Source: Yersinia artesiana (GTDB lineage Bacteria > Pseudomonadota > Gammaproteobacteria > Enterobacterales > Enterobacteriaceae). Taken from it: DNA of 64,000 bases. The notes below the pieces were generated by a model that was not told the DNA's origin, made no database searches, and saw nothing but the letters and a program-made list of their open reading frames with translations. The stretch spans positions 1 to 64,000 of the forward strand of contig NZ_CACVAD010000004.1 in the NCBI RefSeq assembly GCF_902726545.1, in the 5' to 3' direction. Positions 1 through 8,333 of the stretch are shown piece by piece; within the stretch, counting starts at the first letter, position 1; each line of letters opens with the position of its first letter. A program made the position numbers and the translations under genes.

Positions 1-11
1 GTCTTATTCAT

Positions 12-65
12 TATAATTTTAAATCAAATATTAAAAAACATCCTCCATAAAAATAAATTATGGAG
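12..65 (+). promoter_or_regulatory. Putative autotransporter promoter (-10) and 5' UTR hairpin
   Basis: A perfect -10 hexamer TATAAT sits at 12-17; its -35 would lie before the window. Between it and the start codon at 102 is an inverted repeat, CTCCATAA at 43-50 and TTATGGAG at 58-65, with a 7-base loop, which would fold in the 5' UTR. The only Shine-Dalgarno-like AAGGA (81-85) is about 16 bases from the ATG, unusually far, so translation may be weak or structure dependent. Assignment as a promoter is inference from sequence only. Confidence 0.4.
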
Positions 66-101
66 TCATCAACCATTTATAAGGATTAGTGATAATAAAT
101 T

Positions 102-2882
102 ATGGAAAATACAAATAAATCAAGAAAATACATATTAAAAAAAAGCCCTGTCGCTAAATTTGTTGCATCCGCGCTGTTTATATTAGGGAGTCATTCAGCG
201 ATAGCTAACGTGAATGGACAGATAACTCACAGAGATAATGTTAATGGCCGCAATATAGCCCTAACTAATAATGAGATAGCACAAAACTCAGTAATCAATG
301 GAGTAGGTAGCTTAACACTCACTGATAAAGCCAAGGCAATTAATACCCAAGTTAATACAAGTAACCCTTCCGCAATTTTTCATTTAACAGATAACAGTAG
401 TGCTAAAAATAGTAAAATCAGCCATGGTCTTATGGTGCTATCAGACCAAGCCACAGCTTTAGTGACGTTTGTTGGTCTAAAAAAAGGTGAAAAGCCTGGA
501 GATAATAAATTACCTGGGAAAATGTATATACGTAAAGACGGAAAAGCCCAGAATACAACAATAAGTTCAGGAGGCGTCGTCCGCATCGAAAATAATGGCA
601 CAGCAGAAAACACGACTGTACTTAAAGGAGGAAAACTACTTATTACAAACGAAGGGGAAGATATAAAACTGGTTGGGACGATAATGAAAGGAGGAGAGCT
701 GATACTAGAGAGTGATGTTACGCTTGAGGGTGAAACAAAAATCCTCCCAAATTCAACGATAAACACTGATGGTCATAAAATTAAAAATAATGGGGATCTT
801 CACTTCGCGGGAAAGGGTAGAGAGATCACCGCCACTATAGAAGGTTCTGGCTCATTAACAATAAATAATCCAAAAGACACATTCATCTTAAAAGGAGTAA
901 ATATTGATACTAACCACAATGATTATTCATATTCCGGCTCCACAAATATAACAGCAGGACACCTTAAATTGTCACAAGCAAAATTCACTAATAGTACAAT
1001 TACCGGAGAGAAAGACACAAAACTAATGTTAGAAAACAGTTTCCTCGATACTACTGTTTCAGGGGGATATATTAGTGTCGATATTGATGGGGAAAGCACA
1101 TGGCATAATAGAGAGAATTCCAGTATCGGAAACCTGAATATACATGGAGGCGGGAATTTAAATCTCAGTTCTTATCCAATAAAGATAGGCGCCCTTAACA
1201 TACCTGATCAACCGTTAGCTAACCAACTGACCATTAACGGAGATTATCACAGCGACGGCGGCACTCTGACTTTTTATAGCAAGCTGGCGGGGGATGACTC
1301 CGAAACTGACCGTATGATAGTTGAAGGTAATACATCGGGTCATACCAAGGTCAAAATTAATAATTTAGGCGGTGCAGGGGCGAAAACTGATTTAGGTATT
1401 CTATTAATCGAGGTTAAAGGTCAATCTGATGGTGATTTTAAACAAGTGGGCCGTAATCCCGCCGGTGCATATGAATATTTTCTCAGACGTGGTAGTGAAG
1501 TTGATAGTAGAAAGAACTGGTATATGATCAGTGATGCTCCAAGTGTTGATAAGAAACCTATGGCAGAGGAAAAGATAGAGGAGGCTATACCAAAAGTAGG
1601 TAACGAAGGAGATAAAGCCAATAAACCAAACGTTAATCCACCCACTACTGAAAAATACTCTGACAAGACAGTATATGAGTTACTAGCTACTACTATTTCA
1701 GAGATCCTAGAACATAAAGAAAAAGAGAAGACTGCATCAGCTAATGCATTTCAAACAACCGCTCCAACAACTGAAATAGAAAACGAACCAAAGAATATTT
1801 CAGTGGGTAAATCTCCTGAAGCTACAAAAAATATCTCGCCAAAAGATATTAATGTTGTGGCAACATCAAACAAACCCGCAGTCGCAGTTGAAAATAGAAA
1901 AAATATTCCGCAAAAATCCTATAAGCCCATTTATCGACCTGAAAATGGCAGTTATATTGCCAATCTCTCAATGGCAAGAAATCTATTCACTTCTGACCTG
2001 GAAAACCGCTCTGGTAACTATAAATATAAAGATGCCGCTACCGGAGAATGGCGTACCTCCAGTATGTGGATACAGACTCAGGGCGGAATAAAACAGTTTG
2101 GTAAAACCGTTGACCAACTGAATATCAAAGGAAAATACTACTCGATTCAGCTTGGCGGCGATGTTGCTCAGTGGGATATTGGCACCCAAGGCAGTGGGCG
2201 AATCGGTATGTTGGCCGGATTGGCTAAAGCAACGAATCACAGCAAATCTAACATTACAGGTTATTACTCCAATGGTTCCGTTAATGGCTATAACCTTGGT
2301 GTATATGCAACCTGGCTAACCGATCAACAAAATAAGACAGGGCTCTACATTGATACCTTAGCGCAATATAGCTGGTTTAATAATGCCGTTAACGGTCAAG
2401 AACTGGCAGAGGTAAAATATAAATCTTCCGGTTTCACCAGTTCAATAGAAAGCGGTTATACCTTTAATATTGGCAGCACTGAGCAATTGAGTTACTTCAT
2501 CCAACCTAATGCAAAAATTACCTGGGTGGGAATAAATGCTCAAACTCATACTGCAACCAATAAAGACACCATCAATTATACGAATAGAGGCCAATTGATA
2601 ACGCGTATTGGTGCCAAAACTTACCTGCAAACCACCAATAATTCAGATCAACAATTCATGCCATTTATTGCTGTTAACTGGCTTCACCAAAATCACAATA
2701 CCGGCACACAACTTTCAGGGAAAAGTGTTGAAAACAGCAGCAAAAATAGTGCTGAACTCAAAATTGGCGTAGAAAGTAAAATTGACCAACGGCTGCATGC
2801 CTGGGCAAATATCAATCATCAGATTGGAAATTATAATACCAGCGATACTAATGCCTTGGTTGGCATAAAATACGCTTTCTGA
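102..2882 (+). CDS. AIDA/pertactin-type autotransporter (type Va secretion) outer-membrane protein
   Basis: The 926-residue product has the three parts of a classical autotransporter. Residues 1-35 form a long signal peptide with a basic N-region ending in Ala-Ile-Ala. The passenger (about 36-490) is rich in Asn, Gly, Ser and Thr, with AIDA-like motifs such as NTTISSGGVVRIENNGTAEN that predict a beta-helix. A Lys/Glu/Pro/Thr-rich linker (about 490-605) leads to YRPENGSYIAN, the usual lead-in to the translocator. The beta-barrel runs from about 655 to 926 and ends in the aromatic signature YAF, the BAM-recognised terminus. No catalytic motif of a protease or lipase was seen, so adhesion or aggregation is the likely role, but the ligand is unknown. 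Base composition is far more AT-rich than the neighbours, which suggests acquisition by transfer. No frameshift is visible. Confidence 0.9.
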   Translation: MENTNKSRKYILKKSPVAKFVASALFILGSHSAIANVNGQITHRDNVNGRNIALTNNEIAQNSVINGVGSLTLTDKAKAINTQVNTSNPSAIFHLTDNSSAKNSKISHGLMVLSDQATALVTFVGLKKGEKPGDNKLPGKMYIRKDGKAQNTTISSGGVVRIENNGTAENTTVLKGGKLLITNEGEDIKLVGTIMKGGELILESDVTLEGETKILPNSTINTDGHKIKNNGDLHFAGKGREITATIEGSGSLTINNPKDTFILKGVNIDTNHNDYSYSGSTNITAGHLKLSQAKFTNSTITGEKDTKLMLENSFLDTTVSGGYISVDIDGESTWHNRENSSIGNLNIHGGGNLNLSSYPIKIGALNIPDQPLANQLTINGDYHSDGGTLTFYSKLAGDDSETDRMIVEGNTSGHTKVKINNLGGAGAKTDLGILLIEVKGQSDGDFKQVGRNPAGAYEYFLRRGSEVDSRKNWYMISDAPSVDKKPMAEEKIEEAIPKVGNEGDKANKPNVNPPTTEKYSDKTVYELLATTISEILEHKEKEKTASANAFQTTAPTTEIENEPKNISVGKSPEATKNISPKDINVVATSNKPAVAVENRKNIPQKSYKPIYRPENGSYIANLSMARNLFTSDLENRSGNYKYKDAATGEWRTSSMWIQTQGGIKQFGKTVDQLNIKGKYYSIQLGGDVAQWDIGTQGSGRIGMLAGLAKATNHSKSNITGYYSNGSVNGYNLGVYATWLTDQQNKTGLYIDTLAQYSWFNNAVNGQELAEVKYKSSGFTSSIESGYTFNIGSTEQLSYFIQPNAKITWVGINAQTHTATNKDTINYTNRGQLITRIGAKTYLQTTNNSDQQFMPFIAVNWLHQNHNTGTQLSGKSVENSSKNSAELKIGVESKIDQRLHAWANINHQIGNYNTSDTNALVGIKYAF

Positions 2883-2893
2883 TAGCAACAAAA

Positions 2894-2925
2894 GATACCT
2901 GTAAATTTATTGCAGGTATCGTTCC
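2894..2925 (+). terminator. Possible terminator hairpin after the autotransporter
   Basis: GATACCTG (2894-2901) and CAGGTATC (2913-2920) form an 8-bp stem 12 bases after the autotransporter stop. The following GTTCCTCT is a poor U-tract, so termination may be partial or factor dependent. Confidence 0.45.
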
Positions 2926-3020
2926 TCTAGCAAAAGTTTACCGGTTTTGTCTAACCCAGCGGAAAACGCTATTATCACCATTAATACACACAAAACCATT
3001 GGCAGCCAGAGCACATGCAT

Positions 3021-3524
3021 ATGCAGGAACTGACCTATCTGCAAGGTTATCCAGAACACTTACAGTCTCAGGTACAGCAACTTATCAATGAACAGCGGTT
3101 AGGGAATGTATTGCGCCAGCGTTACCCGCAACCTCATGATTACAATACAGATAAAATGCTGTATCAATATACTATTGATTTAAAAAACCAATACCTGCGT
3201 AATGCCCAACCACTCAGTAAAGTAGCCTATGACAGTAAAATTCAGGTGATGAAACATGCGCTAGGGCTGCACACCGCTATCTCCCGAGTGCAAGGGGGTA
3301 AATTAAAAGCCAAAGCAGAAATCCGGGTCGCTACGGTATTTAAAAATGCCCCTGAAGCCTTTCTGAAAATGATCGTGGTGCATGAATTAGCACATTTGAA
3401 AGAGAAAGATCACAACAAAGCGTTCTATAGTTTGTGCTGCCATATGGAACCGCAATATCATCAGTTAGAGTTTGATACGCGCCTGTATCTGACACACTTG
3501 GATCTGTTTGGCACTATTTACTAG
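3021..3524 (+). CDS. ygjP: YgjP family metal-dependent hydrolase (DUF45/SprT-like fold)
   Basis: The 167-residue protein matches E. coli YgjP along its length. It carries a zinc-metallopeptidase signature HELAHLKEKDH beginning at His121, with His121, Glu122 and His125 as the HExxH core, followed by NKAFYSLCCHMEP. The start at 3021 was chosen because an AGAG at 3008-3011 is 9 bases upstream and the E. coli protein starts at the same place; an ATG at 3015 is possible. Function in vivo is not settled; family membership is clear, while the substrate is unknown from sequence. In E. coli a ygjQ gene follows; here ygjR comes next, so ygjQ is absent. Confidence 0.88.
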   Translation: MQELTYLQGYPEHLQSQVQQLINEQRLGNVLRQRYPQPHDYNTDKMLYQYTIDLKNQYLRNAQPLSKVAYDSKIQVMKHALGLHTAISRVQGGKLKAKAEIRVATVFKNAPEAFLKMIVVHELAHLKEKDHNKAFYSLCCHMEPQYHQLEFDTRLYLTHLDLFGTIY

Positions 3525-3594
3525 CTTTTAAAAACCAATCCGTTGATCGCGGGGCGGTTCAATGTGTTTTTCTTCGGTAGGAATGGAGTTCACT

Positions 3595-4587
3595 ATGATT
3601 CGCTTCGCTGTTATTGGTACCAACTGGATCACCGCGCGCTTTGTTGATGCCGCCCACGAAAGTGGCAAAATGAAACTGGCGGCTGTTTACTCGCGCAAAT
3701 TGGAGCAAGCTAAAGAGTTTGGTGATAATTATAACGTTACTGAATGCTTTGATAATCTTGAAGCCATGGCAGCAAGCGAGCAGATTGATGCGGTGTATAT
3801 CGCCAGCCCAAACTCATTACATTACTCCCAAGCCAAATTGTTCCTCAGCCATAAAAAACACGTTATTTGCGAAAAGTCATTAGCCTCTAATTTTGCAGAA
3901 GTTGAAGCTCTGGTTACCTGTGCTCGCGAGCATGAAGTGGTGTTATTCGAAGCCTTTAAAACAGCCTATCTGCCTAACTTTATTCAATTAAAACAGTCTC
4001 TGCCGCGTGTGGGGAAATTGCGTAAAGCCTTTATCAACTTCTGCCAATATTCCTCACGTTACCAGCGCTATCTGAATGGCGAAAACCCTAATACCTTTAA
4101 TCCAGCATTTTCAAATGGCTCTATCATGGATATCGGTTACTACTGCCTGGCAAGTGCTTTGGCATTATGGGGTGCGCCTAAATCCGTGCTGGCGAGCGCG
4201 AGTTTACTACCGAGTGGTGTCGATGCGCATGGTACGGTTTGCCTAAATTACGGTGATTTTGATGTGGTTATTATTCATTCAAAAGTGAGCCAATCCGATA
4301 TTCCTAGTGAGATTCAGGGCGAAGATGGTTCATTAGTTATCGAAAGCATCTCTGAATGCCTGTCTGTGGCTTTTACCCCCAGAGGCAGTCACTCTCAAGA
4401 TCTGACGCTACCTCAGCATATTAATACTATGCTGTATGAAGCTGAGGTTTTTGCCAATCTGGTTGAAACCAATCAGGTGGAACACGATGGCTTGCAACTG
4501 TCATTACTGACGTCACGTATCCAGACGGATATCCGCCGCCAAACAGGGGTTATCTTCCCAGCGGATTCCCAACCACCGGCGGTATAA
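3595..4587 (+). CDS. ygjR: Gfo/Idh/MocA family oxidoreductase YgjR
   Basis: A 330-residue predicted NAD(P)-dependent oxidoreductase. The N-terminus MIRFAVIGTNWITARF is the Rossmann strand-loop-helix of the Gfo/Idh/MocA family, and ICEKSLASN (around residue 95-105) is the EKP-like motif that carries the conserved Lys; the C-terminal half is the alpha/beta domain used for substrate binding. The start at 3595 has GGAG at 3585-3588, 6 bases away; the longer frame from 3562 lacks a site and would add an 11-residue tail not seen in E. coli YgjR. Substrate is unknown. The gene sits between ygjP and alx as in E. coli. Confidence 0.88.
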   Translation: MIRFAVIGTNWITARFVDAAHESGKMKLAAVYSRKLEQAKEFGDNYNVTECFDNLEAMAASEQIDAVYIASPNSLHYSQAKLFLSHKKHVICEKSLASNFAEVEALVTCAREHEVVLFEAFKTAYLPNFIQLKQSLPRVGKLRKAFINFCQYSSRYQRYLNGENPNTFNPAFSNGSIMDIGYYCLASALALWGAPKSVLASASLLPSGVDAHGTVCLNYGDFDVVIIHSKVSQSDIPSEIQGEDGSLVIESISECLSVAFTPRGSHSQDLTLPQHINTMLYEAEVFANLVETNQVEHDGLQLSLLTSRIQTDIRRQTGVIFPADSQPPAV

Positions 4588-4656
4588 CCAAAGTCATTGG
4601 TGTTGCTGGTAAGCTGCATATATGAAGGATGTATAGTTAATATTTTGTTTCAGAGA

Positions 4657-4685
4657 TTGACCTGTCGGCCGTTTTCCATTATTTT
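4657..4685 (+). promoter_or_regulatory. Predicted sigma-70 promoter of the alx riboswitch transcript
   Basis: TTGACC (4657-4662) and TATTTT (4680-4685) are spaced by 17 bases. The implied start near 4691-4692 falls exactly at the beginning of the conserved riboswitch sequence, which supports the assignment. Confidence 0.55.
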
Positions 4686-4690
4686 TGCGC

Positions 4691-4894
4691 GGCAAAGGGG
4701 AGTAACTTCATTGCCGGTTTGCCGTCATTACGGTGCGAAAGCACCCGGTTACCGGGCAACCTCATTAATGTACAGGTACCTGCTGGAGCTTTTACATTAA
4801 TAGAGTTGTAAGTGAGACCTTGCCGGAAGGCGAGGTTTGCTTGCAGCTCAGACATAGCGGCTGGCGTCTTCCGACGTTGGCCGTTTTTGTTTTT
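4691..4894 (+). promoter_or_regulatory. yybP-ykoY Mn2+ riboswitch (alx leader, SraF/PRE) with terminator hairpin
   Basis: The roughly 200-base leader of alx carries hallmarks of the yybP-ykoY class: GGGGAGTA at 4697-4704, several GC-rich arms, and GTGAGACCTTGCCGG near 4812-4826. It ends in a 10-bp stem, GGCTGGCGTC (4859-4868) and GACGTTGGCC (4873-4882) with loop TTCC, followed by two T runs (4884-4888, 4890-4894). This hairpin lies just before the alx ribosome-binding site (GAGG 4897-4900). The E. coli counterpart is known to respond to Mn2+ and alkaline pH and was first listed as sRNA SraF. A short reading frame across the region is not a gene. Confidence 0.9.
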
Positions 4895-4907
4895 ATGAGG
4901 TTCCTTA

Positions 4908-5894
4908 ATGATGAATACTGTAGGTACTCCCTTATTGTGGGGTTGTTTTACCGTTGTTGTGACAATTATGCTCGCCATCGACTTATTGTTGCAGGGGCGT
5001 CGTGGTTCACAAACCATGACTCTACGTCAGGCTGCCTGTTGGTCGCTGGTGTGGGTGAGTCTGTCTTTGCTATTTAACGCCGGTTTCTGGTGGTATCTGA
5101 CCGAAACTATGGGCCGCGAAATTGCTGATAAGCAAGCGCTGGCCTTTCTGACCGGCTATCTGATTGAAAAAGCACTCGCTGTCGATAACGTTTTCGTCTG
5201 GCTGATGCTATTTAGCTATTTTGCTGTTCCTGCCAATTTGCAGCGCCGAGTGCTGATTTATGGTGTTTTAGGTGCGATCGTGCTGCGTACTATCATGATC
5301 TTCGCCGGAAGCTGGTTAGTATCGCAATTTAGTTGGATTTTGTACCTGTTTGGTGCGTTCCTCCTGTTTACCGGTATCAAAATGGCATTGGCGAAGGAAG
5401 ACAGTACACCGATCGGCGAGAAGCCGCTGGTACGCTGGATTCGTAATCACCTGCGCATGACTGACGAGTTACATGGCGACCGCTTTACTGTGCGCAAAAA
5501 TGGCCTGCTCTATGCCACGCCATTAGTATTGGTATTAATTCTGGTTGAACTGAGCGATGTGATTTTTGCCGTCGACAGTATCCCGGCTATCTTCGCAGTT
5601 ACCACCGATCCCTTTATTGTTTTGACCTCTAACCTGTTTGCGATTTTGGGCCTGCGCGCCATGTATTTCTTGCTAGCAAATGTGGCTGAGCGTTTCTCCA
5701 TGTTGAAATATGGCTTGTCCGTCATTTTGGTCTTTATCGGTGTCAAAATGATGATTATCGATTTGTTCCATATCCCTATTGGCATTTCATTAGGGGTGGT
5801 AGCAGGTATTCTTGCCCTAACATTGTTAATTAATACGTGGGTAAATCATCGTGCAGATAAGCGTTTTGCAGCAGATAATACTACCGATAAATAG
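4908..5894 (+). CDS. alx: Alx, TerC-family inner-membrane Mn2+ homeostasis protein
   Basis: The 328-residue polytopic protein is very close to E. coli Alx. It has about nine hydrophobic segments and the TerC-family acidic motifs within membrane segments, such as [12 protein letters not shown] and [15 protein letters not shown], whose Asp and Glu residues are thought to bind the metal. In E. coli Alx is induced by high pH and by Mn2+ and helps export excess manganese. Start at ATG 4908 with GAGG 8 bases upstream; a second ATG follows at 4911. The leader is a yybP-ykoY riboswitch, so control by Mn2+ is expected. Confidence 0.95.
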   Translation: MMNTVGTPLLWGCFTVVVTIMLAIDLLLQGRRGSQTMTLRQAACWSLVWVSLSLLFNAGFWWYLTETMGREIADKQALAFLTGYLIEKALAVDNVFVWLMLFSYFAVPANLQRRVLIYGVLGAIVLRTIMIFAGSWLVSQFSWILYLFGAFLLFTGIKMALAKEDSTPIGEKPLVRWIRNHLRMTDELHGDRFTVRKNGLLYATPLVLVLILVELSDVIFAVDSIPAIFAVTTDPFIVLTSNLFAILGLRAMYFLLANVAERFSMLKYGLSVILVFIGVKMMIIDLFHIPIGISLGVVAGILALTLLINTWVNHRADKRFAADNTTDK

Positions 5895-5918
5895 TTAGCA
5901 TCACGATACAATATATTA

Positions 5919-5948
5919 TGTGGGGCAGCCTCTGCCCCGCATTTATCT
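5919..5948 (+). terminator. alx terminator
   Basis: GGGGCAG (5922-5928) pairs with CTGCCCC (5932-5938) around a 3-base loop, extended by weaker outer pairs, and is followed by CATTTATCT. It lies 25 bases after the alx stop. Confidence 0.7.
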
Positions 5949-6321
5949 CGCTTATTTCGCCAGCAACCAAACGTTATTGCCATCACACAAATGTAAACAA
6001 AATGTTATGCAAATTTGATCTGCATTGGATTTTGCTGATTGTTTCTTTCCTGCGCAACAGATTCCCTTATACTATCAAAGCAAACACACCCAGTTACAAA
6101 TAATACAAAGTTACAGGTGTGAAAACTCTACCCCAAATAATTCGAGTTGTAGGAAGGCGGCAACTGAGTGCATCCCGATGAGCTTACTTAGGTAAGTGAT
6201 TCGGGTAAGCGAGGGCAGCCAACGCGCATACAGCTTGAAGTATGACGGGTATCAGTGCGTGGCCCCGTTCCGGCTCATGCGCTAATTAACTAAAGATTGG
6301 GAAGAGGTATCACTGGAAACT
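5949..6321. other. alx-sstT intergenic region
   Basis: This non-coding stretch holds an AT-rich segment (5949-6128), then one ERIC repeat (6129-6251), and about 70 bases of sstT leader. The sstT promoter is presumably in the AT-rich part, which would place the ERIC copy in the sstT 5' UTR. I could not settle a single promoter. Confidence 0.5.
6129..6251 (+). repeat. ERIC repeat (copy 1)
   Basis: A 123-bp element bounded by TACCC and GGGTA. It contains the ERIC core GAGCTTAC-(4)-GTAAGTGATTCGGGT. It agrees closely with the copies at 48647, 56832 and 63192. It lies 70 bases upstream of sstT. Confidence 0.9.
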
Positions 6322-7578
6322 ATGGAAAAAACACAGTCTGGCTTTATCGGATTTATTCTCCGCGGCAGTTTGGTTAAACAGATTCTGGTCGGGTTGATTG
6401 CCGGGATTATTTTAGCGCTGCTATCAACTCAGGCCGCATTGGCCGTGGGTTTACTGGGTACATTGTTCGTCGGCGCACTAAAAGCGGTCGCCCCCGTTCT
6501 GGTGTTAATGCTGGTTATGGCCTCTATCGCGAACCATAAGCAAGGTCAAAAAACCAGTATCCGCCCTATTCTGTTTTTATATCTGTTGGGCACATTCTCA
6601 GCAGCCCTGATTGCGGTTGCTGTTAGCTTTATGTTCCCATCCACTTTGGTATTAGCCACCCAGAATTCGGATATCGCCGCTCCGGGCGGGATTGTGGAAG
6701 TAATGAAAGGCTTGCTCAATAGCGTGATAGCAAACCCAATCCATGCGCTGCTGAATGCGAACTATATTGGTATTCTGGCCTGGGCTGTTGGTCTGGGAGT
6801 TGCTCTACGTCACGCGGCAGATACTACCAAGGCATTGATTAATGATATGTCTGATGCCGTCACTGTGGTGGTACGTGTGGTTATCCGCTTTGCACCATTA
6901 GGTATTTTTGGTCTGGTGGCATCCACGATGGCCGAAACCGGCTTTGGCGTATTGCTGGGCTATGCACAACTGCTGGTGGTATTGATTGGCTGTATGTTAC
7001 TAGTCGCATTAGTGGTCAACCCACTGATTGTTTACTGGAAAATCCGCCGCAATCCCTATCCACTGGTCTTCGCCTGCCTGCGCGAAAGTGGCGTTACCGC
7101 TTTCTTTACCCGCAGCTCAGCCGCGAATATTCCCGTGAATATGGAAATGTGTAAGAAGATGAACCTGAATGAAGATACCTATTCTGTCTCCATTCCATTA
7201 GGTGCCACCATCAATATGGCGGGTGCTGCTATCACGATTACCGTGTTAACACTGGCAGCCGTTCATACCTTAGGTATCGCCGTGGATTTGCCAACCGCGC
7301 TGTTATTAAGTGTGGTGGCTGCAATCTGCGCCTGTGGAGCATCCGGTGTTGCCGGTGGCTCATTGCTGTTGATCCCACTGGCTTGCGGCATGTTTGGTAT
7401 TCCCAATGAAATCGCGATGCAAGTGGTCGCGGTTGGCTTCATTATCGGCGTATTGCAGGATTCAGCTGAAACTGCGCTGAACTCGTCAACTGACGTTATT
7501 TTTACCGCTGCCGCCTGTCAGGCAGATGATGCCAGATTAGCAAATCCAGATCCGCTGGCGAGCCGTAAATCAGCCTGA
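6322..7578 (+). CDS. sstT: Serine/threonine:Na+ symporter SstT
   Basis: A 418-residue inner-membrane transporter of the dicarboxylate/amino acid:cation symporter family (DAACS/GltP fold). It matches E. coli SstT throughout, including the re-entrant, ion- and substrate-binding region with [28 protein letters not shown] and the C-terminal [18 protein letters not shown] and [14 protein letters not shown]. It imports L-serine and L-threonine using the sodium gradient. Start ATG 6322 has a weak GGA 6 bases upstream. It is a single-gene unit closed by a strong terminator. Confidence 0.95.
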   Translation: MEKTQSGFIGFILRGSLVKQILVGLIAGIILALLSTQAALAVGLLGTLFVGALKAVAPVLVLMLVMASIANHKQGQKTSIRPILFLYLLGTFSAALIAVAVSFMFPSTLVLATQNSDIAAPGGIVEVMKGLLNSVIANPIHALLNANYIGILAWAVGLGVALRHAADTTKALINDMSDAVTVVVRVVIRFAPLGIFGLVASTMAETGFGVLLGYAQLLVVLIGCMLLVALVVNPLIVYWKIRRNPYPLVFACLRESGVTAFFTRSSAANIPVNMEMCKKMNLNEDTYSVSIPLGATINMAGAAITITVLTLAAVHTLGIAVDLPTALLLSVVAAICACGASGVAGGSLLLIPLACGMFGIPNEIAMQVVAVGFIIGVLQDSAETALNSSTDVIFTAAACQADDARLANPDPLASRKSA

Positions 7579-7600
7579 AGCACATTATCGAGATAACTAT

Positions 7601-7629
7601 CGGGGGCAATTTGGCCCCCGTTTCTTATT
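7601..7629 (+). terminator. sstT terminator
   Basis: CGGGGGC (7601-7607) pairs with GCCCCCG (7614-7620), followed by TTTCTTATT. It separates sstT from the convergent ygjV gene, and its last bases touch the ygjV stop codon. Confidence 0.8.
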
Positions 7630-8164
7630 ATTTTGCAGCTTTATTTTCGACGAGAAAAGGGTCTATCCCTTGCCGTTGCAGGCGATAAAAACGAATAATA
7701 TTAAAGCCGTTAAGCAGCAAGAAACTGCCCTCAATCAATGAACCGCCGATCGAACCCAGCCAGACGTTATGAATAACCCAACAAACGGTGGATACCCACA
7801 TCACGCAGCGGGTTGTCAGGCCTGTGGTGCGAAATATCGCCCAGGTGCTGATAACGGTGCCAAAAATTGGCAAGATCTCGACTGCATGTTGCATACGCCA
7901 GAGACCAAAAGCCAATATCAGAATAATAAACACCAACATAGCAATACTGCTGCGGGTCTTAGCCGCGACCAGATTTCGTAGCGCATTCAGCATAGCGCTG
8001 CTACCGGCAGCACTGGCTCCCATCAGGAAGAAATGGCAGCCAATAATGGCACTGTAAGCAGAAAGTTGCAGCCTGAAACGCCGCTCATCGCGGTTGAAGA
8101 ACATGGTAATGCCGACAAAAAATGCCAGCACGCCAACGGCTTGAGCAAACCAATAGAAAGTCAT
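7628..8164 (-). CDS. ygjV: YgjV family inner-membrane protein
   Basis: A 178-residue protein with about six hydrophobic segments and a short charged C-terminus (YRLQRQGIDPFLVENKAAK). Its position between sstT and uxaA and its sequence match E. coli YgjV, a member of a YgjV/imm-like membrane family of unknown function. No catalytic motif is visible. It is transcribed away from the promoter side of uxaCBA and may be the last gene read from that operon, although a 13-bp hairpin lies between. Confidence 0.85.
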   Translation of the reverse strand: MTFYWFAQAVGVLAFFVGITMFFNRDERRFRLQLSAYSAIIGCHFFLMGASAAGSSAMLNALRNLVAAKTRSSIAMLVFIILILAFGLWRMQHAVEILPIFGTVISTWAIFRTTGLTTRCVMWVSTVCWVIHNVWLGSIGGSLIEGSFLLLNGFNIIRFYRLQRQGIDPFLVENKAAK

Positions 8165-8229
8165 GAAGGGATAATCCTGGTGTACGGTAACCGTACAAAT
8201 TAATAAGCAAACGGCACTCCCCTTCGTGC

Positions 8230-8264
8230 TTGAAGTCGCAGGAACTCGCTACCTGCGACTTCAA
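8230..8264. other. Perfect 13-bp inverted repeat between uxaA and ygjV
   Basis: TTGAAGTCGCAGG (8230-8242) and CCTGCGACTTCAA (8252-8264) are exact reverse complements around a 9-base loop. No T run follows on either strand, so it is not a classical intrinsic terminator. On the minus strand it lies downstream of uxaA and could stabilise the 3' end of that mRNA. Confidence 0.75.
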
Positions 8265-8333
8265 TACCTTGGGCAGAGTGTCTTATCCATAAAAAATAAA
8301 ACACCGTTTCATATTAATCAAAAGGCACAATAT

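Noticed and set aside
4597-5077. Open frames on both strands across the alx leader
   Set aside because: They lie over the yybP-ykoY riboswitch, have no ribosome-binding site and overlap the start of alx.
6129-6251. ERIC copies as insertion sequences or prophage att sites
   Set aside because: No transposase or integrase is present and the sequence agrees with the known ERIC core.
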